Source: an uncultured Rhodospirillales bacterium (GTDB lineage Bacteria > Pseudomonadota > Alphaproteobacteria > Acetobacterales > Acetobacteraceae). From it: a stretch of 64,000 bases of DNA. Shown here in pieces: positions 26,272-34,853 of this stretch. The stretch covers positions 24,887 through 88,886 of the forward strand of contig CAIYMY010000020.1 of assembly GCA_903927465.1 (NCBI GenBank). The letters run 5' to 3'. Position numbers and translations under genes: made by a program. The notes beneath the pieces were generated by a model. That model saw only the letters and a program-made list of their open reading frames with translations, made no database searches and had not been told where the DNA came from. Positions within the stretch are counted from its first letter, which is position 1. Each line of letters starts with the position of its first letter.

Positions 26272-26597
26272 CGGCGCCGCGCTTTGGGTCATTGCATGAG
26301 GGCGCCGCGCTGGAACAGGGCGCGGAAAGTTTTGTGGAATTGGCGCGCGCTGGTGGGGCGCGCGTGGAACGCATCGCGTCCCGCGCTGTCACGGATGGCG
26401 AATGGTATGAGCAAGCCTGGCCAGAATTTGTGCTTCTGGTGGCTGGCAGCGCAAAGCTGGAATTCGCTGATGGCAGCAGGCGTGAAATGAAGCCAGGCGA
26501 TTGGGCGCTATTGCCTGCGCTTTGCCGCCATCGCGTGGCTTGGACCGATCCTGCGGGCGAGACGCTTTGGCTTGCGGTGCATCTGCCGCCGGGTTGA
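26268..26597 (+). CDS. Small cupin-domain protein
   Basis: A 109-aa single-cupin protein. The barrel is visible in the PEFVLLVAGSAKLEFADGS strand pair, the MKPGDWALLPALCRHRVAW turn and the final TLWLAVHLPPG. One conserved histidine is present in CRHRVAW, but the usual HxH of motif 1 is replaced (PEFVLLV), so metal binding is doubtful. It may bind a sugar acid or act as a chaperone-like partner. The start is GTG within a GTGA overlap. It converges on the LtnD-like gene eight bases away. Confidence 0.8.
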   Translation: MTAPRFGSLHEGAALEQGAESFVELARAGGARVERIASRAVTDGEWYEQAWPEFVLLVAGSAKLEFADGSRREMKPGDWALLPALCRHRVAWTDPAGETLWLAVHLPPG

Positions 26598-26605
26598 AAC
26601 GCGCT

Positions 26606-27508
26606 TCAGCCCTTTTTCTCATCCCCTGGCAAATCAATCCCCGTCAGCGCCTGCCAAACACGAATGACAAAACCATCATCCGCGCCGCCCTGGCCGATGG
26701 CGCGCGCAGCGGTGAAAAGCTGCTGCGCTTGCGCGGCCAAGGGCACCGGGAAATTCAGGCCGCGTGCCATGTCATTCACCAGGCCAAGATCCTTCACGAA
26801 AATCTCAACTGCGCTACGCGGTGCGTCATCGCCGGTCAGCACACGTGCCATGCGGTTTTCGAACATCCAGGAATTGCCGGCGGCACTTGTCACCACATCA
26901 TATAGCGCTTGCGGATCGGCGCCGGCGCGAATGCCAAGCGCCATCGCCTCGGCTGCAGCGGCGATATGCACACCGGCCAGCAATTGATGCACAACCTTCA
27001 CCGTGGCGCCGATGCCGATCTCGGCACCTAGCCGCCAAACTTTGCTGGCGATGGCATCAAGCACGGGCGCGGCCTTGGCAAAGGCGGCTTCACTGCCGGC
27101 ACCCATCACCGTCATTTCACCCGCACGGGCCTTGATCGCGCCACCAGACACTGGCGCATCAAGATAAAGCAGCCCCTCAGCTTCCGCCTTCGCAGCCAAA
27201 GCGCGCGCCGCATCCGGCGCCATGGTGGCGGAGGAGATAATCACACCGCCCTTCTCCATGCGTGGCGCCGCACCTTCAGCGCCAAAAACGGCGGCTTCGG
27301 TTTGCGCGGCATTCACCACAAGCACCACCAGCGCTTCCATCCCCACCGGCAAATCGCTCGCTTCCGCAACGGCAGCACCGCCGGCAGCGATAAATTCATC
27401 ACACGCTGAGGTGCGGGGATCGCAACCCGTCACCTCCACCCCCGCGCGCAATAGGCTGAGCGCCGCGCCCATGCCCATGCTGCCTAAACCAATCACCCCA
27501 ACGCGCAT
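26606..27508 (-). CDS. L-threonate dehydrogenase-like beta-hydroxyacid dehydrogenase
   Basis: A 300-aa NAD-dependent dehydrogenase. The Rossmann loop is GLGSMGMGAALSL, the substrate signature DAPVSGGAIKARAGEMT, and the catalytic lysine lies in KVVHQLLAGVHIAAAAEAM, a helix characteristic of LtnD-type enzymes that oxidise L-threonate or D-erythronate. Start 27508 has AGGAAG upstream; 27526 would add six residues without a better site. The other LtnD pathway genes (OtnC, OtnI, DenD) are not visible in the window, so the exact tetronate is uncertain. Confidence 0.87.
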   Translation of the reverse strand: MRVGVIGLGSMGMGAALSLLRAGVEVTGCDPRTSACDEFIAAGGAAVAEASDLPVGMEALVVLVVNAAQTEAAVFGAEGAAPRMEKGGVIISSATMAPDAARALAAKAEAEGLLYLDAPVSGGAIKARAGEMTVMGAGSEAAFAKAAPVLDAIASKVWRLGAEIGIGATVKVVHQLLAGVHIAAAAEAMALGIRAGADPQALYDVVTSAAGNSWMFENRMARVLTGDDAPRSAVEIFVKDLGLVNDMARGLNFPVPLAAQAQQLFTAARAIGQGGADDGFVIRVWQALTGIDLPGDEKKG

Positions 27509-27522
27509 CACGGACTTCCTTT

Positions 27523-27609
27523 TCAAAATAGCGCGCGCAGCACCTGCACCAGCGCCGTGATTACCAGCAGCACCAGGATAATACGCTGCAATGTTTCTTT
27601 AGACGGCAC
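27523..27609 (-). CDS. Putative 28-aa single-pass membrane microprotein
   Basis: Directly downstream of the VOC gene, a GTG at 27609 opens a 28-codon frame ending TGA at 27523. The product is MPSKETLQRI followed by a clean hydrophobic helix ILVLLVITALVQVL and a basic end, RALF. An AGGGTGG element lies a few bases before the GTG, and the frame fits exactly between the VOC stop and the LtnD-like start. The evidence is composition and position only; the function is unknown. Confidence 0.4.
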   Translation of the reverse strand: MPSKETLQRIILVLLVITALVQVLRALF

Positions 27610-27618
27610 CGCACCACC

Positions 27619-28473
27619 CTAAGCCGCACGGAACGCCAAAATCACGCCATGCGCCGCCGCTGGTGCTACGGCAATGCCGCCGCCGGGGATGGTGCTGAAG
27701 GGCAGCCCCGCTTTGGTGAGGCATGCTTGCGTCGCCGCCAGATCGGCAACCGTGATGCCAAGCGTCACCGGCCCGGCATCGGGCAGCCCGGCCAGATCAA
27801 GCGCGCCATAACGTGCTGTAAGCGCGGCGCGGTTCAGCACAATGATCGGCGCGGCACTGGTCGGCACACTCAGCACGCCATCACCCATTTGCTCCGGTGC
27901 GCTATCCAGCAACTTGGCGATGGAAGCGGCGACCGAAGCAGGGTCACCCGCCAACACCTCAAGCCCAGTCAGCCCTTTCGCGGTATTCGCATGCGTCATG
28001 CTGCCGGGCACCCAAGTGGTGCCAGGCGTCAAATGTTGGCAGGCGAAAATCCGCAAGCCGGGTGCGACAGGATCAACCAAATGAAACGTATTGAAGCGCG
28101 TTTCCGTGCGCGATCCATCGGGCATGTCAACGGGCCTGCCAAAGCGCATCACCGGCATGGTCGGAATGCCGCGCGCCGCGACCTCGGCCGCGCCTTTCTC
28201 AGCATCATGCGCGCGCATGGCAATCGCGGTCATGCCTTCGCGCGTTTCCAAGACAGCGCGCCATTTGGCGTTGGCTTCCGTGGGCGTCAGTACGCCCAGA
28301 ATTTCGAAGTAATCCTTCTCCAGCATCACGCAATTATTGCCGGTGCCCATATGGGCGGAATGTACGCCGCGCGGCGCCACGGTGAAGCCGGCACGCGCAA
28401 AGGTCTCAGCCGCCTTGTCCAAATCCCTGACCAGCACAACGCAATGGTCAATGCCGCCGACATGTTCCAGCAT
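27619..28473 (-). CDS. VOC-family (glyoxalase-like) protein
   Basis: A 284-aa protein built of vicinal-oxygen-chelate modules. The first begins GGIDHCVVLVRDLDKAAETF (about 5-24) and ends with NNCVMLEKDYFEILG, giving candidate metal ligands His and Glu; the second half (LTGLEVLAGDPASVAA) is less clear. The family includes glyoxalases, extradiol dioxygenases and epimerases, so no reaction can be assigned. Start 28473 places the VOC domain at the N-terminus; the longer frame adds an unlike basic stretch. It follows the NHL protein by ten bases. Confidence 0.8.
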   Translation of the reverse strand: MLEHVGGIDHCVVLVRDLDKAAETFARAGFTVAPRGVHSAHMGTGNNCVMLEKDYFEILGVLTPTEANAKWRAVLETREGMTAIAMRAHDAEKGAAEVAARGIPTMPVMRFGRPVDMPDGSRTETRFNTFHLVDPVAPGLRIFACQHLTPGTTWVPGSMTHANTAKGLTGLEVLAGDPASVAASIAKLLDSAPEQMGDGVLSVPTSAAPIIVLNRAALTARYGALDLAGLPDAGPVTLGITVADLAATQACLTKAGLPFSTIPGGGIAVAPAAAHGVILAFRAA

Positions 28474-28483
28474 GGTTTGCCCC

Positions 28484-29338
28484 TCAGCCCGAAACGGGCA
28501 CAAGCCGCGTGAGCCGCGGCGGGTTTTGTTCTGACAAGAATATGCTGCCATCGGGCGACAGCCACATGCCATGCGCACCATTCAACACCGGGCGGCAACG
28601 GCCAATCAGCGTGCCATCCTGCGCCAATAGCGAAAGCCGCGGCACTTGATCCGTGACATAAAGCGTACCGCCCGGCCCACCATGCACCGACATGGGCTTG
28701 TGATGATCCTCCCAATCCGCCAGCCATTCGCCATCACTGGTGAAAACCTGCACGCGATTGTTTTCGCGATCCGCCACGGTCACGCGGCCATCGGGCAGCA
28801 CCCAAACTGAATGCGGTGTGGAGAATTCGCCCGGGCCCGAACCAGGCCGCCCCCAATGTCCCATCGGCGTGCCATCCGCGCTGAAGCGATGCACAACCGA
28901 AGCGCCATAGCCATCCGCCACGTAAATTGACCCATCCGGCCCGAAGGCGACATCGCAGGGCGCGTTGAAGGGCTCACCTGGACGGTGCCGCTTGCCAAGC
29001 CCGCCCAGCCTTTTGCCGTGGCGATCGAAAATGATGATTTCCTGCGCGTCGCGATCCACCACAAAAACCCGCCCATCAGGATGGACGGAAAGCATATGGC
29101 CATCCGCCACTTCTTCCCCACCCCAGGCAGCGATGCGCTTGCCGTCTGGGGACAACACCACAACGGCAGGACCCGCAGCACCCACGTAAGGGTCTTGCCG
29201 CAACTGGCAATAGACATTGCCATCTGCATCGCACGCCACATCGGAAGGCGAACCCGCCCCCATTGGCACATCGCCCCAGGGGCGTTCAATGCGATAGAGC
29301 GCCTCGGCAAGGCGAACGAAAAGTGTGTGGCGGGTCAT
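28484..29338 (-). CDS. NHL-repeat beta-propeller protein
   Basis: A 284-aa protein made of NHL blades, each with the D-x-x-G-x-(I/V)-Y/F-V-x-D pattern: DADGNVYC, HPDGRVFVVDRDAQEIIIF, GPDGSIYVADGYGASVVHRF, LPDGRVTVADRENNRVQVF and SPDGSIFLSEQNPPRL. It resembles the propeller of peptidyl-alpha-hydroxyglycine lyases, but the catalytic set is not identifiable, so a binding or lactonase-like role is equally possible. Start 29338 (MTRHTLFVRL) has AAGGATAACC at good spacing. No signal peptide is evident. Confidence 0.82.
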   Translation of the reverse strand: MTRHTLFVRLAEALYRIERPWGDVPMGAGSPSDVACDADGNVYCQLRQDPYVGAAGPAVVVLSPDGKRIAAWGGEEVADGHMLSVHPDGRVFVVDRDAQEIIIFDRHGKRLGGLGKRHRPGEPFNAPCDVAFGPDGSIYVADGYGASVVHRFSADGTPMGHWGRPGSGPGEFSTPHSVWVLPDGRVTVADRENNRVQVFTSDGEWLADWEDHHKPMSVHGGPGGTLYVTDQVPRLSLLAQDGTLIGRCRPVLNGAHGMWLSPDGSIFLSEQNPPRLTRLVPVSG

Positions 29339-29455
29339 GCGGTTATCCTTCATCGCTGGCTCGTTCGCATCATGCATGAAGCGCGCCATGGCGTCGAATG
29401 CCGTGCGCTATTTTAGGGCTTGGAAGGCATGGCCCAAAGCTTTACCTAAGCAGCC

Positions 29456-29848
29456 ATGGCCAAAGACCCGCTGGTAACCCTGCAAAAGCTCCGACGCATG
29501 GAAGCCCAGGCAGAAAGGCGCGCCTTGGCCGAAAGGCTGGCCGCAGAGGAATCCGCCCGGCAGGCCACGGCTGCGGCTGATAGGGCGCTCCGCCAGGAAA
29601 GCTCAGAAGGGTTGAACCCGAATCTCGGCGCCTTCATCCAGAAAGCGCTTCTCGATCGCGCCACCGCCCAAGAAGCGGAAGAAAGCGCGCGGCAAGCAAC
29701 GGATCGGCAGCGGCAAATGCTGGCTGATGCGCGCGCCGCTGAACGCGTAGTGGAAAAGCTCCGCGAAAACCACGCGGCGGAGGCGGCGCGGGAAGAAGCG
29801 CGCCGCGAACAGAACCGGATGGATGAAGCGGCGCGCAAGCCTGTGTGA
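29456..29848 (+). CDS. Coiled-coil hypothetical protein
   Basis: A 130-aa highly charged, alanine/glutamate/arginine-rich protein, almost wholly predicted helix with heptad character (LQKLRRMEAQAERRALAERL from residue 9, and AERVVEKLRENHAAEAAREE near the end). A short break lies around NPNLGAFIQKALLD. The pattern is reminiscent of FliJ/YscO-like stalk proteins, but no secretion gene is nearby and I do not recognise the family. No strong Shine-Dalgarno sequence precedes the ATG. Confidence 0.6.
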   Translation: MAKDPLVTLQKLRRMEAQAERRALAERLAAEESARQATAAADRALRQESSEGLNPNLGAFIQKALLDRATAQEAEESARQATDRQRQMLADARAAERVVEKLRENHAAEAAREEARREQNRMDEAARKPV

Positions 29849-29854
29849 AGGGCG

Positions 29855-30637
29855 TTACTGCCCTTTGAAGATTGGCTTGCGCTTTTCTGCGAATGCCCGC
29901 TGCGCTTCGCGCGTATCTTCAGTGCGCGACAGCGCCGCGGTTTGCGTCTGTTCGTAGCGGTAACCTTCTGACAGCGGCAGATATTCGGTCAGCGTAAAGC
30001 CGCGCTTGGCCGCTTCCACCGCAAGCGGCACCTTGGATGCAATCTCAGCCGCCATGCCCTGCGCCGTCGCCAGCAATTGATCCTGCGGCACACAGGCGGA
30101 AGCGACATTCATCCGATAAAGGTCCGGCCCATAAAAACGCCGCGCGGTATAGAGCATCAACCGCGCATTGGATTGGCCGAAATGGCGCAGCACATGGCGC
30201 ACGCCACCAGCGAGCCCAACCTCCACCTCCGTCATGGACATGAAGCTGTCTTCGGCCACAACAATGATGTCGCAAACAAGTGCCAGCACGCAGCCCGCGC
30301 CAATCGCCGCACCATTCACCGCGGCAATCACCGGCTTGCCGCACTCCATGACGCAATCAAAGCCAGCGCGCACCAGGCGGTTATGGCGCGGAAAGGCGCC
30401 GGGCCGCGTTACATCCGGCCTGTCCTTCAAATCCGCACCTGCCGAGAAATTCCGCCCCTCACCCGTCAGCACAATGGCGCGCACTTCTGGCATTTCGTGG
30501 AAAGCATCGAAGATGCGCGTGATTTCATCGCGGAAGGCACTGTTCTGCGCATTCACGGGAGGGCGCGCGATCATCACCGTTGCGACGTAATCGGTGATGC
30601 TGACCTTGAAGGCTTGCAGATCGGGAAAGGGATTCAT
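29855..30637 (-). CDS. Enoyl-CoA hydratase/isomerase family protein (crotonase fold) lacking the first catalytic Glu
   Basis: A 260-aa crotonase-fold enzyme acting on acyl-CoA. The oxyanion-hole segment is GRNFSAGADLKDR (about 62-74), and the second is NGAAIGAGCVLALVCD (about 110-125). In typical hydratases the second segment contains GGGCE; here the Glu is Val. The second catalytic Glu remains in MTEVEVGLAGG. It is therefore probably not a standard hydratase, and could be an isomerase, decarboxylase or lyase. It starts three bases after the Bug receptor gene stop, suggesting a joint transcript. Confidence 0.83.
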   Translation of the reverse strand: MNPFPDLQAFKVSITDYVATVMIARPPVNAQNSAFRDEITRIFDAFHEMPEVRAIVLTGEGRNFSAGADLKDRPDVTRPGAFPRHNRLVRAGFDCVMECGKPVIAAVNGAAIGAGCVLALVCDIIVVAEDSFMSMTEVEVGLAGGVRHVLRHFGQSNARLMLYTARRFYGPDLYRMNVASACVPQDQLLATAQGMAAEIASKVPLAVEAAKRGFTLTEYLPLSEGYRYEQTQTAALSRTEDTREAQRAFAEKRKPIFKGQ

Positions 30638-30640
30638 TGG

Positions 30641-31606
30641 CTACTCCAATTTGATATTGCCGGCGCGGACCACCTGACCCCAGCGCGCGCTGCCTTCACG
30701 AATGGCTTGGGTGAATTCATCCGGTGTGCTGCCAACAAGCGTGCCGCCCTGTGCGGCGAAGGCCTGGCGCGTTTCAGGGTCATTCAGCGCCGCCACCATG
30801 GCATTGCGCAATAGCGTGATGCGCTCGGGCGGCGTACCGGCAGGTGCCACCAGTCCATAGCTGGTATCGCAAATCATCTCGGGCAGGCCGGCTTCGATCA
30901 GGGTTGGCAAATCCGGCAGGATATCCAGCCGCTTTGGTGCGCTGATACCAAGCGGGCGCAGCGTGCCGCCACGAACTTGCGAGAGAATCGCCGGCACATC
31001 CGCCATCAGGATTTCAATACGCCCCGCTACCGCATCGGTCACCGCCGGCGCCGCACCGCGATAGGGCACATGCACCACATCAATACCACTGAGTTGCTTC
31101 AGCAATTCCATGGACATATGCAGCGACGAACCAATTCCCGCCGAGCCATAGGAAAGCTTGCCCGGTTCTGCCTTGGCGCGGGCGATGAATTCGCGCAGGT
31201 CTCGCACCGGCAGGTTTGGGTTCACCGTCAGGATTTGCGGCACGGAAATCACCATGCCGATCGGTGCCAGATCGCGCAAAGCATCAAAGGGCATTTGCTG
31301 CGTCAGATGCGGCTGCACGGTGAGCACACCAGAACTGGCAAGGCCGATGGTCAACCCATCAGGCCGCGACCGCGCTACCGCTTCAATACCAACCAAGCCA
31401 CCGCCACCCGAGCGATTTTCTACAATCACCGGCTTGCCAAGCTTGTCGCCCATGACACGCGAAATGAGCCGCCCGATGATATCCGCAGGTCCCCCAGGCG
31501 GAAACGGTACAATCAGCCGTATCGGCTGATCCGGAAATGCTTGAGCAAGTGCCGGCATGGGCAGGGCCGCCATCAGGCCAAGCGCGCTTCTGCGAGAGAG
31601 TTTCAT
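30641..31606 (-). CDS. Bug-family (tripartite tricarboxylate) substrate-binding protein 1
   Basis: A 321-aa periplasmic receptor of the TctC/Bug family, which binds carboxylates and other small metabolites. The signal peptide is LSRRSALGLMAALPMPALA. Mature-family motifs are PIRLIVPFPPGGPADIIGR, VIVENRSGGGGLVGIEAVAR and DVVHVPYRGAAPAVTDAVAG. No tctA or tctB membrane genes are near, as for most Bug proteins. GGAGG precedes the ATG at 31606. It shares a strand with the crotonase immediately downstream, so the ligand may be the acid precursor of that pathway. Confidence 0.92.
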   Translation of the reverse strand: MKLSRRSALGLMAALPMPALAQAFPDQPIRLIVPFPPGGPADIIGRLISRVMGDKLGKPVIVENRSGGGGLVGIEAVARSRPDGLTIGLASSGVLTVQPHLTQQMPFDALRDLAPIGMVISVPQILTVNPNLPVRDLREFIARAKAEPGKLSYGSAGIGSSLHMSMELLKQLSGIDVVHVPYRGAAPAVTDAVAGRIEILMADVPAILSQVRGGTLRPLGISAPKRLDILPDLPTLIEAGLPEMICDTSYGLVAPAGTPPERITLLRNAMVAALNDPETRQAFAAQGGTLVGSTPDEFTQAIREGSARWGQVVRAGNIKLE

Positions 31607-31670
31607 CACCTAGCCTCCGATTTCGTAGTGCAAGAAAGCATCAAATACGGGCGTCACGCGGCGCATCGTA

Positions 31671-32297
31671 TCAATCATCCACCACGGTAGTAGCCATGAA
31701 GGATGGCCGCGCCACCGCTGCCGCATGCCATGCGCTCAGCTCTGGATTTCCGTCACGCCATTGCAGCGCATCAAACCGGAAATCGAGGTAGGATAGCGCG
31801 CAAGCAATCGCGATATGGCCAATGCCGAAATCATCCTGTGCCAAGGACAGTGCCTCGGCCTCCAGCGCCTTTATCGTGGCTGCGTGCTTCAGTTCAGACC
31901 CTTCAATCATGCCCGGATTCGGCGCAGTGCGAGAGGCTTCATTGCGCCAGGTCAGCAGCATATCCAGATAACCAGTGCCAAGCGCATGGCGGCGCAGCGC
32001 CTTGAAGCGCGCGGGGCCTGAGGGCGGGAATAGCTTTGGCTTGGCGGCGATGCTGTCCAGGTATTCGCAGATCACTACCGAATCATACAAAATCGTCCCA
32101 TCGGTCAGGATCAGCGTTGGAATCTTGCCAAGCGGGTTGTCGCTCAGCAGCCCCTTATGCACCTGATTGGTCGCAACGCGCGTACGCGTCGTTTCAATCT
32201 GATCCGCCAGGCCCAATTCATGCGCGGCGATCATCACCTTGCGGACAAAGGGTGAGCGCGGCGACCAATGCAGTCGCATCTTATTTGTGGTGGCCAT
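31671..32297 (-). CDS. Glutathione S-transferase family protein
   Basis: A 208-aa cytosolic GST-like protein. The thioredoxin-fold N-terminal domain reads MRLHWSPRSPFVRKVMIAAHELGL, with serine in SPRSPFVRK as likely thiol-activating residue, then NPLGKIPTLIL (cis-Pro) and the glutathione-binding YDSVVICEYLD. The C-terminal helical domain contains IGHIAIACALSYLDFRF with the N-capping-like Asp. The substrate is unknown. It lies 64 bases upstream of the first Bug gene on the same strand and 66 bases after the second. Confidence 0.88.
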   Translation of the reverse strand: MATTNKMRLHWSPRSPFVRKVMIAAHELGLADQIETTRTRVATNQVHKGLLSDNPLGKIPTLILTDGTILYDSVVICEYLDSIAAKPKLFPPSGPARFKALRRHALGTGYLDMLLTWRNEASRTAPNPGMIEGSELKHAATIKALEAEALSLAQDDFGIGHIAIACALSYLDFRFDALQWRDGNPELSAWHAAAVARPSFMATTVVDD

Positions 32298-32363
32298 GTG
32301 GCGGCTCCGGTTCGTTTCCTCTGGGCCAAGCTTCCGCGCTCGCCGCCTGGCTGTCCAGCCCTG

Positions 32364-33335
32364 TCAACTGATCGAAAGCCCCGTCGCGGCCACAATGCGC
32401 CGCGCGACTTCGCGGTCCTTGGCGATCACGGCCTGATAGGCGGCGGGGGAGGATATCACCGGGTCAGCCCCGGTCGCTTCCAGCCGCGCCTGAATGGCCG
32501 GGTCCTTCAGCGCGTGATGAATGGCCGCGACAAAGCGATTCTGCGCTGCTTCCGGTGTGCCGGCGGGCGCGAAACACCCTGTCCAGGACACCAGATCATA
32601 GCCGGGATAGGTCTCAGCAATCACGGGGATTTGCCGCAGGCTGGCTTGCCGTTCGGCGGCGGTGCTCGCCAGCAAAGTCGTACCGCGTTCCACCGCGGGC
32701 CGCAGGCTTGAAAAGGAAATGATGCCCGCATCCAGCCGCCCACCCGCCAATTCGCGCGCCACATCGGCACCGCCGCGATAGGGGATGTGTTCCAGCTTGA
32801 TGCCTGCCATCAATTGCAGCAAGTCGCCCATGAAATGCCCAATATGCGCAACCCCTGGCGTACCGTAGGTGATCTCGCCCGGCCGGCGCTTGGCTTCCGC
32901 CACAAACCCCGCCATATCGCGCGCCGGAAAACCCGCGCGCACGGCGAGCATATAGGGCTGCGTTGTGACCTGCACGACGGGCATAAAGGCCGAGGTATAG
33001 TCAATCGGCAGGCTCCGGCTCACCAAAGGCAGAGTCGCGAAGGTCGCACCTTCAAACAAAAACGTATGGCCATCGGCGGGGCTTTGCGCGACCGCCATGG
33101 CGCCGATGGAACCCGATGCGCCAGTGCGGTTTTCGATGATGAAGGATTGGCCTAGATGTTCCGCCACTTTCGGCTGAATAATGCGCGCAATGGTATCGGC
33201 AACACCGCCCGCACTATAGGGCACAACCATGCGCACAGGCCGGTCCGGATAACTGCCCTGTGCCCAAGCCCGCCGCGCCAGCAAAGGTGCGGCCAAACCC
33301 AAGCCTGCCAGCCCGCGCCGCGTGATCCGCGCCAT
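32364..33335 (-). CDS. Bug-family (tripartite tricarboxylate) substrate-binding protein 2
   Basis: A 323-aa periplasmic receptor. The N-terminus MARITRRGLAGLGLAAPLLA is a twin-arginine-like signal ending at AWA/QG. Bug elements are PVRMVVPYSAGGVADTIAR, FIIENRTGASGSIGAMAV and LEHIPYRGGADVARELAGG. Start 33335 has GGAGGGG upstream and begins exactly at the signal peptide. It diverges from the leuC-like gene across about 100 bases, an arrangement in which the receptor ligand often belongs to the adjacent enzyme's pathway (here a 2- or 3-hydroxy di/tricarboxylate). Confidence 0.92.
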   Translation of the reverse strand: MARITRRGLAGLGLAAPLLARRAWAQGSYPDRPVRMVVPYSAGGVADTIARIIQPKVAEHLGQSFIIENRTGASGSIGAMAVAQSPADGHTFLFEGATFATLPLVSRSLPIDYTSAFMPVVQVTTQPYMLAVRAGFPARDMAGFVAEAKRRPGEITYGTPGVAHIGHFMGDLLQLMAGIKLEHIPYRGGADVARELAGGRLDAGIISFSSLRPAVERGTTLLASTAAERQASLRQIPVIAETYPGYDLVSWTGCFAPAGTPEAAQNRFVAAIHHALKDPAIQARLEATGADPVISSPAAYQAVIAKDREVARRIVAATGLSIS

Positions 33336-33352
33336 GTTACCCCTCCGCCCGC

Positions 33353-33383
33353 TTGACCGCGCATCTTTGGCGCGGCGTGATAG
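33353..33383 (+). promoter_or_regulatory. Possible sigma70-type promoter of the leuC-like gene
   Basis: A TTGACC hexamer at 33353-33358 is followed 19 bases later by TGATAG (33378-33383), placing a start site about 45 bases before the ATG at 33437. The spacer is longer than the usual 17, so this is a weak prediction. Confidence 0.3.
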
Positions 33384-33436
33384 AGTCTGACGGTGCGGTG
33401 CCAGTGGTGCCGCCGTCAAGCATTAGGGGAATGAAC

Positions 33437-34840
33437 ATGCCAGCGACGCTGTTTGACAAGATTTGGGACCCGCATGTGATCGCGGATCTTGGTTCCGGCT
33501 GGTCGCTGCTGCATTGCGACCGCGTGCTGCTGCATGATCTCTCGGGCGGGCGGGCGCTGCGCGAAGTGGGGGAAGCGGGATATGCCGTGCCGCACCCGGA
33601 ACTTGCTTTCGCCACACCTGATCACGCGGTGGCGACATCGCCCGGGCGTACCGCCGAAACCTTCCCGAAAGGTGGCGAGCTGATCGCAGGTTTGCGCAAG
33701 CGGGCCGCTGATACCGGTGTGCGCCTTTTTGATCTTGGCCAGGATGGCAATGGCATTGTGCATGTGATGGGGCCAGAACTTGGCATTGTGCTGCCAGGCA
33801 CCACCGTGGTGTGCGGCGATAGCCATACCTGCACCAATGGCGGGCTTGGCGCCTTGGCCTTTGGCATTGGCGCATCAGAATTGCGCCATGTGCTCGCCAC
33901 ACAAACCCTGCCGCAAAAAAAACCAAAGCGCATGCGCATTCGCTTTGAAGGCGCGGCGCCGGCCGGCGTCACGCCGAAGGACATGATCCTGCATGCCATT
34001 GGCCGTTTCGGCACCGCTGCTGGCACAGGTTACGCGGTGGAATATGCGGGTTCCGCGGTGCGTGCCCTTTCCGTGGAAGGGCGACTGACGCTTTGCAATC
34101 TTTCCATCGAAATGGGCGCCAAGATGGGCATGGTGGCGCCCGATGATGTCACATTTGAATGGCTGGCTGGCCGACGCTTCGCGCCCAAGGGGGCGGCCTG
34201 GGATGCGGCACTCGCCCATTGGCGCAGCCTGCCGAGTGATGCCGATGCAGTCTTCGATTCCGATCTGTTGATTTCCATGGCGGATATCGCCCCGCAAATC
34301 ACCTGGGGCACCAGCCCGGAACAGGTGCTGCCCGTCACGGGCCACGTGCCGGACCCGGCATCAACGCCAGACCCGATCCGCCGTGCCGCTTATGAAGCGG
34401 CCTTGGCCTATATGGGCCTGACACCCGGCCAGCCGATTGCGGGCACCAAGATTGATTGGGTCTTTATCGGTTCCTGCACCAATTCGCGGATCGAGGATTT
34501 GCGCGCTGCCGCCGCCGTACTGCGCGGGCGGAAAGTGGCGCCGCATGTCACGGCCTGGGTCGTGCCTGGTTCTGAACGCGTGAAGAAGGAAGCCGAAGCC
34601 GAAGGGCTGGATGCTGCCTTCACCGCCGCAGGCTTTGAATGGCGAGAACCTGGTTGCGCATTATGTGTCGCCGCGAATGGAGAAGCCGTGCCGCCTGGTG
34701 CGCGCTGCGTTTCCACATCGAACCGCAATTTTGTGGGGCGTCAGGGCCCGGGGGCGCGGACGCATCTGGCATCTCCGGCCATGGCTGCGGCAGCGGCGCT
34801 GGCGGGCGCCATTGCCGATGTGCGGCAATTCGCAGCGTAA
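33437..34840 (+). CDS. LeuC-type (3-isopropylmalate dehydratase family) large subunit
   Basis: A 467-aa aconitase-superfamily subunit carrying a 4Fe-4S cluster: cysteines in FIGSCTNSRIEDL and in EPGCALCVAANG. VVCGDSHTCTNGGLGALAFG and STSNRNFVGRQGPGARTHLA are standard LeuC motifs, and the length is normal. It isomerises a hydroxyacid together with the small subunit encoded 13 bases downstream. Because it sits beside a Bug receptor rather than leuB, and its partner differs in the substrate loop, the substrate may be another malate or citrate homologue. ATG 33437 has AGGGGA at good spacing; ATG 33431 overlaps that site. Confidence 0.88.
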   Translation: MPATLFDKIWDPHVIADLGSGWSLLHCDRVLLHDLSGGRALREVGEAGYAVPHPELAFATPDHAVATSPGRTAETFPKGGELIAGLRKRAADTGVRLFDLGQDGNGIVHVMGPELGIVLPGTTVVCGDSHTCTNGGLGALAFGIGASELRHVLATQTLPQKKPKRMRIRFEGAAPAGVTPKDMILHAIGRFGTAAGTGYAVEYAGSAVRALSVEGRLTLCNLSIEMGAKMGMVAPDDVTFEWLAGRRFAPKGAAWDAALAHWRSLPSDADAVFDSDLLISMADIAPQITWGTSPEQVLPVTGHVPDPASTPDPIRRAAYEAALAYMGLTPGQPIAGTKIDWVFIGSCTNSRIEDLRAAAAVLRGRKVAPHVTAWVVPGSERVKKEAEAEGLDAAFTAAGFEWREPGCALCVAANGEAVPPGARCVSTSNRNFVGRQGPGARTHLASPAMAAAAALAGAIADVRQFAA

Positions 34841-34853
34841 AGGGGCTGGTATC

